A stretch of 64,000 bases of DNA from Streptomyces sp. WAC 01529 (lineage in GTDB: Bacteria > Actinomycetota > Actinomycetes > Streptomycetales > Streptomycetaceae): contig NZ_CP029617.1 in the NCBI RefSeq assembly GCF_003945545.1, positions 5,379,001 through 5,443,000 of the forward strand, written 5' to 3'. The notes under the pieces are model-generated. The model saw only the letters and a program-made list of their open reading frames with translations. It was not told where the DNA came from and did no database searches. This document shows positions 25,594 to 33,675 of this stretch, one piece after another (within the stretch, counting starts at the first letter, position 1; each line of letters opens with the position of its first letter). The position numbers and the translations under genes were made by a program.

Positions 25594-26826
25594 ATGCCAC
25601 AGATGATTCAGTCACAGAGTTCACCGGCAGGACATCAGCGCTCCGGCGGCCACGCGCTGCCGCCCGCGGCGGTCGCGAGCGCCGCCAGGTCGGCGGCCGT
25701 CCACGCGGACGGCGCCGAGCGCGAACGACGGCTGCACGACGAGACCGTGGGGCTGCTGACCCGCGCCGGATTCGCCCGGCACTTCGTACCCCGCGCCTGG
25801 GGCGGCACCGAAGGCACCTTCGGCGCCCTCATCGACGCGGCCGCCACGGTCGGCGCGGGCTGCACCTCGGCCGCGTGGTGCGGCGCCCTGTGGGGCGCGC
25901 ACGGCAGATTCGCCGCCTATCTGCCTCCCGACGGGCAGCGCGACCTCTGGGCGGCCTCGCCCGACACGCGGATCACCGCCGTGATGAGAGCGTCGGGCGA
26001 GGCCAGAGCCACCCGGGACGGCTGGCTGCTGAGCGGCACCTGGGCGTACGCGAGCGGGGTGGCCTTCGCCGACTGGCTGCTGCTCACCTCCACCGAGCCC
26101 GCCGAACAGGGCGGCCGCTGCCGGGTGTTCGCCGTCCCCCGCATGCGGGTCACCGTCCTCGACACCTGGGCGGCCGAAGGGATGCGCGGCACCGGCAGCC
26201 ACACCGTCGTCGTCGAGTCCGTGCTCGTGCCCCGCCACCGCTCCTTCCTCATGGCCGACCTGACCGCGGGCACCCCCGGCCCCGGACGGTCCAGATGCCA
26301 CACCGTCCCCGCCCAGCTCGGCGGCGGCCTCCTCTTCTGCGCCCCCGCCCTGGGCGCCGCCCGCCACGCTCTCGAGGCGTGGTCCCGAGGGGCGGCGCGC
26401 CGCGCCCCGGAGCTGTCCGACGCCGACGCGCTGCGGCTGCACCGGGTCCTCGCCGTGTCGGCGGACGAGATCGAGGCCGCCCAACTCCTGCTGCGGGACG
26501 CCGCGCAGAGCGCCGACTCCGGCACCTGGACCGAGCGGGACGTCGCGCGGAACCGGCGCATCGCGGCCTCGGCCGTCGGGCTGCTCGCGCGCGCGGTCGA
26601 GCGGCTCCACCGCACCGGCGTAGGCCCGGATCCGGCGGGCCGGGACGTCGTGGGGCGGTGCCGCCGCGACGTACGCACCGTGGCGGGCCACCGCATGCTG
26701 CGCCGGGAGCAGGCCGCGGTCGACTACGCCCGCAGCGTCTTCTCCGCCTTCTGTGAACCGACGCCCTCCGAAGTGCGGGCGACCGAGCGGGATTTGGCCC
26801 TGGAGGCTCCCCATGCCGACGTCTGA
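25594..26826 (+). CDS. Group D flavin monooxygenase-like (acyl-CoA dehydrogenase fold), candidate N-hydroxylase
   Basis: 410 residues. The arrangement FVPRAWGGTEGTFG, then TSAAWCGALWGAHG, then WLLSGTWAYASGVAFADWLLL matches two-component flavin monooxygenases of the acyl-CoA dehydrogenase superfamily (HsaA, nitrososynthase and amine N-hydroxylase relatives), which use FMNH2 or FADH2 from a separate reductase. The reductase at 1265-1819 is a ready partner. In valanimycin biosynthesis VlmH, of the same superfamily, hydroxylates an amine nitrogen, so an equivalent job on the chain-derived amine is the leading idea. ATG 25594 is taken; ATG 25603 is better spaced from GAGAGG and may be used. It overlaps the HAD gene by 14 bp. 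Confidence 0.8.
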   Translation: MPQMIQSQSSPAGHQRSGGHALPPAAVASAARSAAVHADGAERERRLHDETVGLLTRAGFARHFVPRAWGGTEGTFGALIDAAATVGAGCTSAAWCGALWGAHGRFAAYLPPDGQRDLWAASPDTRITAVMRASGEARATRDGWLLSGTWAYASGVAFADWLLLTSTEPAEQGGRCRVFAVPRMRVTVLDTWAAEGMRGTGSHTVVVESVLVPRHRSFLMADLTAGTPGPGRSRCHTVPAQLGGGLLFCAPALGAARHALEAWSRGAARRAPELSDADALRLHRVLAVSADEIEAAQLLLRDAAQSADSGTWTERDVARNRRIAASAVGLLARAVERLHRTGVGPDPAGRDVVGRCRRDVRTVAGHRMLRREQAAVDYARSVFSAFCEPTPSEVRATERDLALEAPHADV

Positions 26827-27454
26827 ACGCCCCACCCGGCTCGTCTTCTCCGATGTCGACGAGACCCTGATCACCTGCAAGAGCCTTCTCGACTTCCTCG
26901 GCCACTACCTGGCGGGCCGGTACGGCGCCGAGGGGGAGCGCCGCGCGGCCGGGATCCGCGAGGACCTGCGCGCCAGGGTGGCCGCGGGCCTGCCGCGGGC
27001 CGAGGCGAACCGCGCGTACTACCGCGCCTGGCGGGGCGAACCGGTGGCGGCGGTCGAGGAGTGGGCCCGTAGCTGGTTCGCCGAACGCAGCGCCGCCGAG
27101 GGCTTCTACGTACGCCAGGTCGCCGCGGAGCTGCGCAGGCACCGGGCCGAGGGCGCGAGCATCGCCCTGGTCTCCGGCTCCTTCCGGCCGCTCCTCACCC
27201 CCCTCGCGGAGGCGGTCGGCGCCGAACACGTGCTCTGCGCCCGCCTGGAGCGGTGCGGCCGCGTCTACACCGGCGCGCTCCTCGGTGCTCCCGTCATCGG
27301 CGACGAGAAGCGCCGCCTGGTGCGCGAACTGCTGGACCGGTACGCGCACATCGACCCGGCGGACTGTTACGGCTACGGGGACGACCCGACCGACCTGCCG
27401 ATGCTGTCGGAGGTGGGGCACGCGGTGCTGGTCGGGGCGCCCTCCTCCGGGTAG
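26813..27454 (+). CDS. HAD-superfamily hydrolase (subfamily IB, SerB-like)
   Basis: 213 residues with the phosphoserine-phosphatase-type HAD layout: nucleophile motif SDVDETL at the N-terminus, ALVSGSF for motif II, and GDEKRR then YGYGDDPTDLPML for motifs III and IV. It would remove phosphate from a small metabolite. The gene overlaps the monooxygenase gene by 14 bp with GGAGG inside that gene, so the pair is one unit. A phosphatase beside a cluster that also holds a small-molecule kinase could dephosphorylate an intermediate or an autoregulator precursor; both are inference. Its stop is 15 bp from the stop of the next gene, and it marks the probable right end of the cluster. Confidence 0.88.
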   Translation: MPTSERPTRLVFSDVDETLITCKSLLDFLGHYLAGRYGAEGERRAAGIREDLRARVAAGLPRAEANRAYYRAWRGEPVAAVEEWARSWFAERSAAEGFYVRQVAAELRRHRAEGASIALVSGSFRPLLTPLAEAVGAEHVLCARLERCGRVYTGALLGAPVIGDEKRRLVRELLDRYAHIDPADCYGYGDDPTDLPMLSEVGHAVLVGAPSSG

Positions 27455-27469
27455 GGCGGCGGACCTCCC

Positions 27470-28390
27470 TCAGCCCCTCTTGTCCGCGGGCCCGTCCGCA
27501 AGCTTGTCCGCGGGTTTGTCCGCCGGGCCCACCTCCAGCCAGGTGTAGCGGTCCGCGGGGAGGGACTGGCCGCGGATCTTGTGGGTGTTCTCGAGGAGCA
27601 GGCCGGTGTCGGGGTCGACGACGTAGCGGTCCTTGGTCCAGTACGTCACGTCCTCGCCCGGGCCCGTGGAGTACCGCGCCTTGCGCGTCATCTCCACGGC
27701 GACACCCGGCCTGCCCTTGCTGTCCTCCACGTCACCGATCAGCTCGATGCCGGGGGTGTCCGCGAGGATCCGGAAGAGCGCGGATCGAAGCTTGGGACCG
27801 GCGGGGGAGTCCTCCAGCATGATCACGATCTGTTCGAACCGCCTCTCGGCGTCCTTCGGGAAGAGCGCGGCGAGCGCCTTCTCGTCGGTGGGCAGCTCGT
27901 CGAGCTGCGGCCAGGTCAGCCACTCCTCGCCCACCGGCCACTTCTTGACCTCGCCCGCCTCGCCGGAGCGGGCGTAGTAGGTGGTGAAGGTCCGCTTCCC
28001 GTCGTCCTGGTTGTCCGTCTCGACGCGTACCTTCCAGTACTCGGCGTCCGACGCGGGCGCCCCGGCGGCCACCCCCGCCATGTCGTCGAGGAACCGGCCC
28101 GCCGAGGCCGAGGCGGTCGCCGCGGGCTTCCCGCCCAGGTCGAGGACGGGGTAGGCCACGGCTCCCGCGGCGATCGCGGCCACGGCGGCGGTGGCGACGA
28201 GCAGCCTGCGGCGGCGCGGTACGGGACGCGTCCCCTCCCGCGCCGCGAAGGCCACGGCGGCCTGTGCCGCGGCCACCGCGCCCGGCCGGGGCGGCGCCAC
28301 GTCACCCGCGGCGATCAGCTCCGCGGCGCCGGGGAAGTCGAGAAGGCCGGCGCGCTCGGTGCCTTCGCTGCCTTCGGTGCGTTCGGTCAT
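27470..28390 (-). CDS. CU044_5270-type membrane-anchored protein paired with an ECF sigma factor
   Basis: 306 residues. A cytoplasmic N-terminal part of about 75 residues is followed by one membrane helix (LLVATAAVAAIAAGAVAYPVL, about 78-98) and an extracytoplasmic domain holding YWKVRVETD, then WLTWPQLDELPTD and the end stretch KIRGQSLPADRYTW. This composition is typical of the family co-encoded with SigE-like ECF sigma factors in actinobacteria. The ATG at 28390 overlaps the sigma-factor stop by 4 bp. It may tune the sigma factor, though it lacks a recognisable zinc anti-sigma motif. The tail has PADK-type repeats. Confidence 0.82.
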   Translation of the reverse strand: MTERTEGSEGTERAGLLDFPGAAELIAAGDVAPPRPGAVAAAQAAVAFAAREGTRPVPRRRRLLVATAAVAAIAAGAVAYPVLDLGGKPAATASASAGRFLDDMAGVAAGAPASDAEYWKVRVETDNQDDGKRTFTTYYARSGEAGEVKKWPVGEEWLTWPQLDELPTDEKALAALFPKDAERRFEQIVIMLEDSPAGPKLRSALFRILADTPGIELIGDVEDSKGRPGVAVEMTRKARYSTGPGEDVTYWTKDRYVVDPDTGLLLENTHKIRGQSLPADRYTWLEVGPADKPADKLADGPADKRG

Positions 28391-28989
28391 GCCAGGTCTC
28401 CTGTCAGCTTGAGAGGTGCGTCGGCGCGCAGCCGGTTGCGGGCGCGGTGCAGCCGTGATCTGGCCGTCCCCGCCGGGATGCCGACGACCGCGGCGGCCTC
28501 GCCGGGTGTCAGCTGCTCCCAGGCGACGAGCAGCAGCAACTCTCGCTCCACCTCGGGGAGTTCGGTCAGCAGGGCGCACAGCCGCGGGGCGACCGCCGCC
28601 GCGTCGAGCCGTGCGTCCACCGCCTCCCACGGGTCGTCGCGGCCGTCACCCAGCCGTCCGGGGCGCTGCCGTTCGGTCCGCCGCCAGTGCGCCGACAGGA
28701 CGTTCCTGGCCACTCCGAACAGCCAGGCCCGCACGGGCCCGCGGGCCGCGTCGAAGCCGTGCCGGGTGGAGTAGGCCTGGAGCCAGGCCTCGGCCAGCAG
28801 ATCGTCCGCGGCGCCGGGCGCCCGCCGGGCGAAGTAGCCGTGCAGGGCGTCCGAGTGGCGGCGCACCAGCGGCTCGAAGGCCGAGGCGTCGCGCCCGGCG
28901 CGGGCGAGCAGTTCCTCGTCCGTCGCCGCGCCGCCCGTACCGGGGCCGTCCCGTTCATCGGGCGTGCCGTCCCGTTCATCCGGTGTCAC
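28387..28989 (-). CDS. ECF-type RNA polymerase sigma factor (sigma-70 family)
   Basis: 200 residues. Region 2 is seen in VRRHSDALHGYFARRAPGA, then DDLLAEAWLQAYSTRHGFD and VRAWLFGVARNVLSAHWRR; region 4 in LPEVERELLLLVAWEQLTPGEAAAVVGIPAGTARSRLHRARNRLR. GTG at 28989 has GGAGG 4 nt ahead. The N-terminus has a short repeated element (PDERDG twice), and may be a flexible tail. It is in one operon with the membrane-anchored protein that follows. No ECF target promoter was recognised. Confidence 0.93.
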   Translation of the reverse strand: MTPDERDGTPDERDGPGTGGAATDEELLARAGRDASAFEPLVRRHSDALHGYFARRAPGAADDLLAEAWLQAYSTRHGFDAARGPVRAWLFGVARNVLSAHWRRTERQRPGRLGDGRDDPWEAVDARLDAAAVAPRLCALLTELPEVERELLLLVAWEQLTPGEAAAVVGIPAGTARSRLHRARNRLRADAPLKLTGDLA

Positions 28990-29039
28990 GAGCCCTCCGT
29001 CTCCGACCGCCGGACGGCGGTCTCACCCCCTACTTGGCA

Positions 29040-30185
29040 TCAGCCGCCCGCGGCGTTCGCGAGCCCCGTCCTCGCCCCCGCCCCGCACAGCGGAACCACC
29101 GCGGTCCGCTCGCCGAGCACCCCGTCCCGCACGGCCGCCCAGCAGGCCACGCCGGTCGGCTCGACGTACAGGCCGCGCCCCGCGAGATCCCGCTGGGCCG
29201 CCGCGATCTGCTCCTCCGTCACCGTCAGGAAGTCGCCCCCCGACTCCCGTACCGCGCGCAGGATCTGGCGCGCGCGGGGCGGGCGCGGGATCGCGATGCC
29301 CTCGGCGAGGGTGGGCGCGGGCTCACTCCCGCCGGCCCGGACCAGGTCGTCCGCGCCCGCCCGCCAGGCGTCGGCGAGCGGGGCGAGCGCCGCGGCCTGC
29401 ACGGCGTAGAGCGCGGGCGCCTTCGCGATGAGTCCCGCCGCGTACAGCTCGCGCACCGCGAGGGCCGCGCCGAGCAGCAGCGTTCCGTTGCCGACGGGCA
29501 CGACGAGGACGTCGGGCAGCCGGCCGCCCAGGTCCTCCCAGACTTCGTACACGTACGTCTTGGTGCCCTGGAGGAAGTAGGGGTTGTGGACGTGCGAGGC
29601 GTAGAAGGTGCCCGGCTCGTCGGCGGCGGCGCGGGCGGCGCGGGCCGCCGACTCCCGCCCGCCGTCGACGACTTCGAGCCGCGCCCCGTGCGCGCCGATC
29701 TGCTCCATCTTCTTCGGCGACGTGCCCGCGGGGACGTACACGGTGCAGGGGAGCGCGGCCCGCGCGCAGTACGCGGCGACGGCCGTGCCCGCGTTGCCGC
29801 TGCTGTCGGCGATGACGCGCTCGGGCCCGAGGCGCCGCGCGAGGGCGGCGAGCACGACCGCGCCCCGGTCCTTGAAGGACAGCGTCGGCATGAGGAAGTC
29901 CAGCTTGGCGCGGATGCCGTCGGTCAGCTCCACGACGGGCGTGCGGCCCTCGCCGAGCGAGATCGCGGGGGCGGGCAGCGGCAGGCACTCCGCGTACCGC
30001 CAGAGCGAATTGACGCGCCCGGCAAGGGACTTGAGCTGCCCGGGAGTGGGGGAGAAGTCCAGGTCGAGGGGGCCGCGGCAGACGGGGCAGGCCCATTCGA
30101 GCGAGCCCGCCGGGACGCGTGCCCCGTCGGCGGGGCAGTAGGAGTCCGGCAGGGCGTGGGCGCTCGTGGCGGTCGTGACGGTCAT
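29040..30185 (-). CDS. Threonine synthase-like PLP enzyme (fold type II)
   Basis: 381 residues. An N-terminal Cys-rich segment (YCPADGARV then WACPVCRGPLDLDF) precedes the fold-type II core: LSFKDRGA with the PLP Lys, and the substrate loop SSGNAGTAVAAYCARA. The Gly-rich phosphate loop is VPVGNGTLLLG. Threonine synthases convert O-phosphohomoserine to threonine; shorter paralogues may act as ammonia-lyases. The gene stands alone, divergent from the protease region. No ribosome site is visible before the ATG at 30185, so it may be leaderless. Confidence 0.85.
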   Translation of the reverse strand: MTVTTATSAHALPDSYCPADGARVPAGSLEWACPVCRGPLDLDFSPTPGQLKSLAGRVNSLWRYAECLPLPAPAISLGEGRTPVVELTDGIRAKLDFLMPTLSFKDRGAVVLAALARRLGPERVIADSSGNAGTAVAAYCARAALPCTVYVPAGTSPKKMEQIGAHGARLEVVDGGRESAARAARAAADEPGTFYASHVHNPYFLQGTKTYVYEVWEDLGGRLPDVLVVPVGNGTLLLGAALAVRELYAAGLIAKAPALYAVQAAALAPLADAWRAGADDLVRAGGSEPAPTLAEGIAIPRPPRARQILRAVRESGGDFLTVTEEQIAAAQRDLAGRGLYVEPTGVACWAAVRDGVLGERTAVVPLCGAGARTGLANAAGG

Positions 30186-30540
30186 GCGCGCAGGCTAATC
30201 GGGCAGGCGGATCGAGCAGGCCGGCCGCTCCCGGCCCGCCGACCGGACGGCACGTGACCCGTGGGGCGGGCGGTGACAGTGATACATGGAGTGTGCGTGG
30301 CGGTCGTGTTACGTCCGGTCGTGACTCTTGTGGGATTCCTATGGATCAGCCAATCTTTCGTCCCGACGGAGGCGGAATCCCGTACGGCAGGGCACGTCCA
30401 TGTGAATGTACGCGTACAGATGTACGTACATATTGACATGTCCCTGTCGAGTACCCCTGTCGGGCGACGCCTCCGCATGTGTGGGCACCACCAGCACCAA
30501 TCCCCCACCAGCGCACCACCTATTGAGGAGGACCCCTCAG
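30186..30540. promoter_or_regulatory. Intergenic region with two back-to-back perfect palindromes and a TTGACA box
   Basis: 355 bp without a credible gene. TGTACGCGTACA (30407-30418) and ATGTACGTACAT (30420-30431) are both perfect 12-bp palindromes, one base apart, directly followed by TTGACA (30433-30438), a consensus -35 hexamer; a good -10 is not obvious at 17 bp. The layout suggests a repressor or activator site controlling the subtilisin gene. GAGGAGG before 30541 is the protease ribosome site. Confidence 0.7.
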
Positions 30541-32115
30541 ATGGCAGTGATGCGTCATACCCGCCGAAGACTGGCCGGGATCAGCGCGACAGCGGTCGCG
30601 GCCCTCGCCCTCGGCGTCGTCTCCGCCCTCCCGGCCAACGCCCAGCCGGAGCGCGCGGAAGGCAGGATCGAGAACGCCGGCGCCCCCGGCACGATCAAGA
30701 ACAGCTACATCGTGAGCCTCGGCAAGGACGCCCCGAAGGCCCGCTCCGCCGAGGGCCGAGCCCTCGCCAAGGAGTACGGCGCCGAGATCGAGCGGACCTA
30801 CGACAAGGCCCTCAACGGCTACGCGGTCGAGCTGACGGAGGCCGAGGCGAAGAAGTTCGCCGCCGACCCCGCGGTCGACGCGGTCGTCCAGAACCGGACG
30901 TTCACTGCCTCCGCGACCCAGACCAACCCGCCCTCCTGGGGTCTGGACCGCATCGACCAGAAGAACCTGCCGCTGGACCAGAAGTACACCTACCCGGACT
31001 CCGCGGGCGAGGGTGTCACGGCGTACGTCATCGACACCGGCGTCCGCATCAGCCACACCGACTTCGGTGGCCGCGCCTCCTACGGCTATGACGCCATCGA
31101 CAACGACAACACCGCGCAGGACGGCCACGGCCACGGCACGCACGTCGCCGGTACCGTCGCGGGCACCCTGCACGGCGTCGCCAAGAAGGCCAAGATCGTC
31201 GGCGTCCGCGTGCTGAACAACCAGGGCTCGGGCACCACCGCCCAGGTCGTCGCGGGCATCGACTGGGTGACCAAGAACGCCGTCAAGCCCGCCGTCGCCA
31301 ACATGTCGCTCGGCGGCGGCGCCGACAGCGCGCTCGACACGGCCGTACGCAACTCCATCGCGTCCGGCATCACCTACGCGGTCGCGGCCGGCAACGAGTC
31401 GACCGACGCGTCCACGAAGTCCCCCGCGCGCGTCCAGGAGGCCATCACCGTCGGCGCCACGACCAGCACCGACGCCAGGGCCAGCTACTCCAACTACGGC
31501 AGCGTCCTGGACATCTTCGCCCCGGGCTCCTCGATCACCTCGGCGTGGAACTCCGGCGACTCGGCGACCAACACCATCTCCGGTACGTCGATGGCGTCCC
31601 CGCACGTCGCGGGCGCGGCGGCGATCTACGTGGGCCAGAACCCGTCGGCGACCCCGGCGCAGGTCTCCACCGCCCTCGTCAACGCCTCCTCGACCGGCGT
31701 CGTCACCAGCCCCGGCACGGGCTCGCCCAACCGCCTGCTGAACGTGACGGGCGGCACCACCAACCCGCCGGGCCCGAAGTTCACCAACGACACGGACTAC
31801 GCGATCGCGGACAACGCCACGGCGGAGTCCCCGGTGACCGTGACCGGCGTCCCGGGCAACGCGCCCGCCGCCCTGAGCGTGCCGGTGACCATCCAGCACA
31901 CGTACATCGGCGACCTCCAGGTCCAGCTGATCGCCCCCGACGGCACGGCCTACACCCTCAAGGGCTATGGCACCGGCGGCAGTTCGGACAACATCAACAC
32001 CACGTACACGGTGAACGCCTCCTCGGAGACGGCCAACGGCACGTGGAAACTCCGGGTCAGCGACAACGCGGCCCAGGACACCGGGAAGATCGACACGTGG
32101 AGCCTGCAGTTCTGA
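30541..32115 (+). CDS. Secreted subtilisin-family (S8) serine protease with P/proprotein-convertase-like domain
   Basis: 524 residues. A signal peptide (MRHTRRRLAG, hydrophobic run, cut near ANAQP) is followed by an I9 inhibitor propeptide (SYIVSLGKDA to about 120). The S8 domain carries the catalytic triad: Asp in VIDTGVRISH, His in GHGHGTHVAGT and Ser in SGTSMASPHVAG, with the oxyanion Asn in AAGNEST. The C-terminal 120 residues (IQHTYIGDLQVQLIAPDGT to the end) form a P/Homo B-like beta-sandwich. It is an extracellular endopeptidase, probably secreted by Sec or Tat. Regulated by the palindromic region ahead. Ends with the stem-loop at 32139. Confidence 0.97.
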   Translation: MAVMRHTRRRLAGISATAVAALALGVVSALPANAQPERAEGRIENAGAPGTIKNSYIVSLGKDAPKARSAEGRALAKEYGAEIERTYDKALNGYAVELTEAEAKKFAADPAVDAVVQNRTFTASATQTNPPSWGLDRIDQKNLPLDQKYTYPDSAGEGVTAYVIDTGVRISHTDFGGRASYGYDAIDNDNTAQDGHGHGTHVAGTVAGTLHGVAKKAKIVGVRVLNNQGSGTTAQVVAGIDWVTKNAVKPAVANMSLGGGADSALDTAVRNSIASGITYAVAAGNESTDASTKSPARVQEAITVGATTSTDARASYSNYGSVLDIFAPGSSITSAWNSGDSATNTISGTSMASPHVAGAAAIYVGQNPSATPAQVSTALVNASSTGVVTSPGTGSPNRLLNVTGGTTNPPGPKFTNDTDYAIADNATAESPVTVTGVPGNAPAALSVPVTIQHTYIGDLQVQLIAPDGTAYTLKGYGTGGSSDNINTTYTVNASSETANGTWKLRVSDNAAQDTGKIDTWSLQF

Positions 32116-32138
32116 CCGGCCTCTCGTGAGCACGTGAC

Positions 32139-32190
32139 TCGCCCTCGCGGTACGGCACCGGGTCAGCGACCCGGCCGGCCGCGAGGGCGA
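32139..32190 (+). terminator. Two-tier hairpin terminator after the subtilisin gene
   Basis: TCGCCCTCGCGG (32139-32150) pairs exactly with CCGCGAGGGCGA (32179-32190); inside it CCGGGTC (32158-32164) pairs with GACCCGG (32168-32174). Confidence 0.85.
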
Positions 32191-32257
32191 GGCGCGTGGT
32201 GCGGGAGCGAGGCGCGTGGCGCGGGCGGCAACTCCCGCCGCGGGCGGCAACTCCCGC
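32189..32257. repeat. Short direct repeats downstream of the protease terminator
   Basis: GAGGCGCGTGG occurs at 32189-32199 and 32209-32219 (period 20). GCGGGCGGCAACTCCCGC occurs at 32221-32238 and 32240-32257 (period 19). Each is a two-copy tandem unit in non-coding DNA, probably slippage products. Confidence 0.8.
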
Positions 32258-32342
32258 GCCGGGCCCGCCGCTTCGCCCGCGCCACCCGCGAGGGGCGCCC
32301 GGCCTAAGGGCTTTTTGTCCGCTTCTGTGATAGTTCTTCGGT

Positions 32343-33563
32343 GTGACGTCCGTCGTGCCACCGCCCCTCGTGGCCAGGGTCCTGCTGCTCGCCGGCGGGA
32401 GTCTGAACGCGGCGCTCGCCGTTCTCGTCGCCTCCCCGCTGCCCCGCGTCCCGCTCCTGGTGCTCGTCGCGGCCGCGATCACCTCCTGGGGGCTGCTGCT
32501 CGTGGCGCCGGGGCTGCTCGGTCTCGCCGCCGCCGCCCTCGCGGGGCGGCGCCACCCCTGGTGCGCGGGGCTCGCCTCACTCGCGTCCTTCGCGGCGCTC
32601 GTCTACGGAGTGATGCCCTACGCCGCCGCGTACGGCACGGCCGCACGGCAGGGGCAACCGCTCACTCCCGCCGATTACTTCGACGGCGTCAACTACGCCA
32701 AGGTGCCCGACCGCTCCCGTACGGTCACCTACGCGCGCGTGGGCGACCGCGAGGCGCGCGGGCGGCGGGGGCACGGGCACAGGCTGGAGCTGGACCTGTG
32801 GGCCCTGCCCAAGCGGGCGGGAGTGCGCCACCCCGCGGTCGTCTGGGTGCACGGCGGGGGCTGGAACAAGGGGCACCGCAGTCAGACCCCCGAGTGGAAC
32901 CGGTGGTTCAACGCGCGCGGGTGGTCCGTCTTCGACATCGACTACCGCCTCGCGCCCCACGCCACCCAGCTCGACCAGATCGGCGACGTGAAGTGCGCGG
33001 TCGGCTGGGTCAAGCGCCACGCGCGCGCATACGGCGTCGACCCCGACCGCCTGCTGCTCGTGGGCAGTTCGGCCGGCGGCAACCTCGCGCTCTCCGCCGC
33101 CTACACCGACGGCGACAGCCGGGTCCCGGCCTCCTGCGAGGCGGGGGACAGCTCGGTCTCGGGGGTCATCTCGCTCTACGGGCCCACCGACATGCGCCGC
33201 CTGATCGCCGGCACCGCGCTGCGCGCCGACCCCATGATGGCGCGCCTGATGGGCGGTTCGGCAGCCTCCGCCCCCGCCCGCTACCGCCTCGGCTCACCCG
33301 CGCGGCTGGTGCGGGGCGACCTGCCCCCGACCCTGCTGCTGCACGGCGGCGCGGACCGCGCGGTGCCGGTGGCGCAGGCGCGCGAGCTGGCGCGGCGCCT
33401 GAAGGGGGCCGGGGCCCCGGCGACGTACGTCGAACTGCCGTGGGCCGATCACTGTTTCGACGTGAACTGGGGCGGCTGGGGCAGCCAGATCGCCCGCGCG
33501 GCGACCGAACGTTTCCTCAGCACGCTTGATCGTTCGCCATATCGGGGTAAGAGCCCTGCGTAA
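32343..33563 (+). CDS. Membrane-anchored alpha/beta-hydrolase (esterase/lipase, HGGGW type)
   Basis: 406 residues. About three hydrophobic helices fill residues 7-100 (LARVLLLAGG.., LVLVAAAITSWGLLLV, LASLASFAALVYGVMPY), and the rest is a carboxylesterase domain: oxyanion motif VHGGGWNKG, nucleophile GSSAGGN, Asp in LHGGADRAVP and His in WADHCFD. It likely hydrolyses esters at the cell surface or membrane. The GTG at 32343 has no ribosome site, so the start is uncertain. It is transcribed alone between the protease terminator and the GntR region. Confidence 0.9.
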   Translation: MTSVVPPPLVARVLLLAGGSLNAALAVLVASPLPRVPLLVLVAAAITSWGLLLVAPGLLGLAAAALAGRRHPWCAGLASLASFAALVYGVMPYAAAYGTAARQGQPLTPADYFDGVNYAKVPDRSRTVTYARVGDREARGRRGHGHRLELDLWALPKRAGVRHPAVVWVHGGGWNKGHRSQTPEWNRWFNARGWSVFDIDYRLAPHATQLDQIGDVKCAVGWVKRHARAYGVDPDRLLLVGSSAGGNLALSAAYTDGDSRVPASCEAGDSSVSGVISLYGPTDMRRLIAGTALRADPMMARLMGGSAASAPARYRLGSPARLVRGDLPPTLLLHGGADRAVPVAQARELARRLKGAGAPATYVELPWADHCFDVNWGGWGSQIARAATERFLSTLDRSPYRGKSPA

Positions 33564-33584
33564 AGACCTGCGAGGGTAGAAATC

Positions 33585-33599
33585 ATCACTTCGAGTGAT
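33585..33599. promoter_or_regulatory. Inverted repeat upstream of GntR gene (first)
   Basis: ATCACT-TCG-AGTGAT, a perfect 6-bp inverted repeat with 3-nt spacer, in the promoter region of the GntR regulator. A candidate operator, or a hairpin ending the esterase transcript. Confidence 0.5.
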
Positions 33600-33609
33600 T
33601 CCTTGGCCT

Positions 33610-33630
33610 TGGGTTGCAGCCAACAACCCA
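33610..33630. promoter_or_regulatory. Inverted repeat upstream of GntR gene (second)
   Basis: TGGGTTG (33610-33616) and CAACCCA (33624-33630), exact complements 7 nt apart, 45 bp before the GTG. A candidate autoregulatory operator. Confidence 0.5.
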
Positions 33631-33675
33631 CGGTTGCCAGGCTGTAGCTGTCTGTCAACCTGATGGGAGTGGCCA

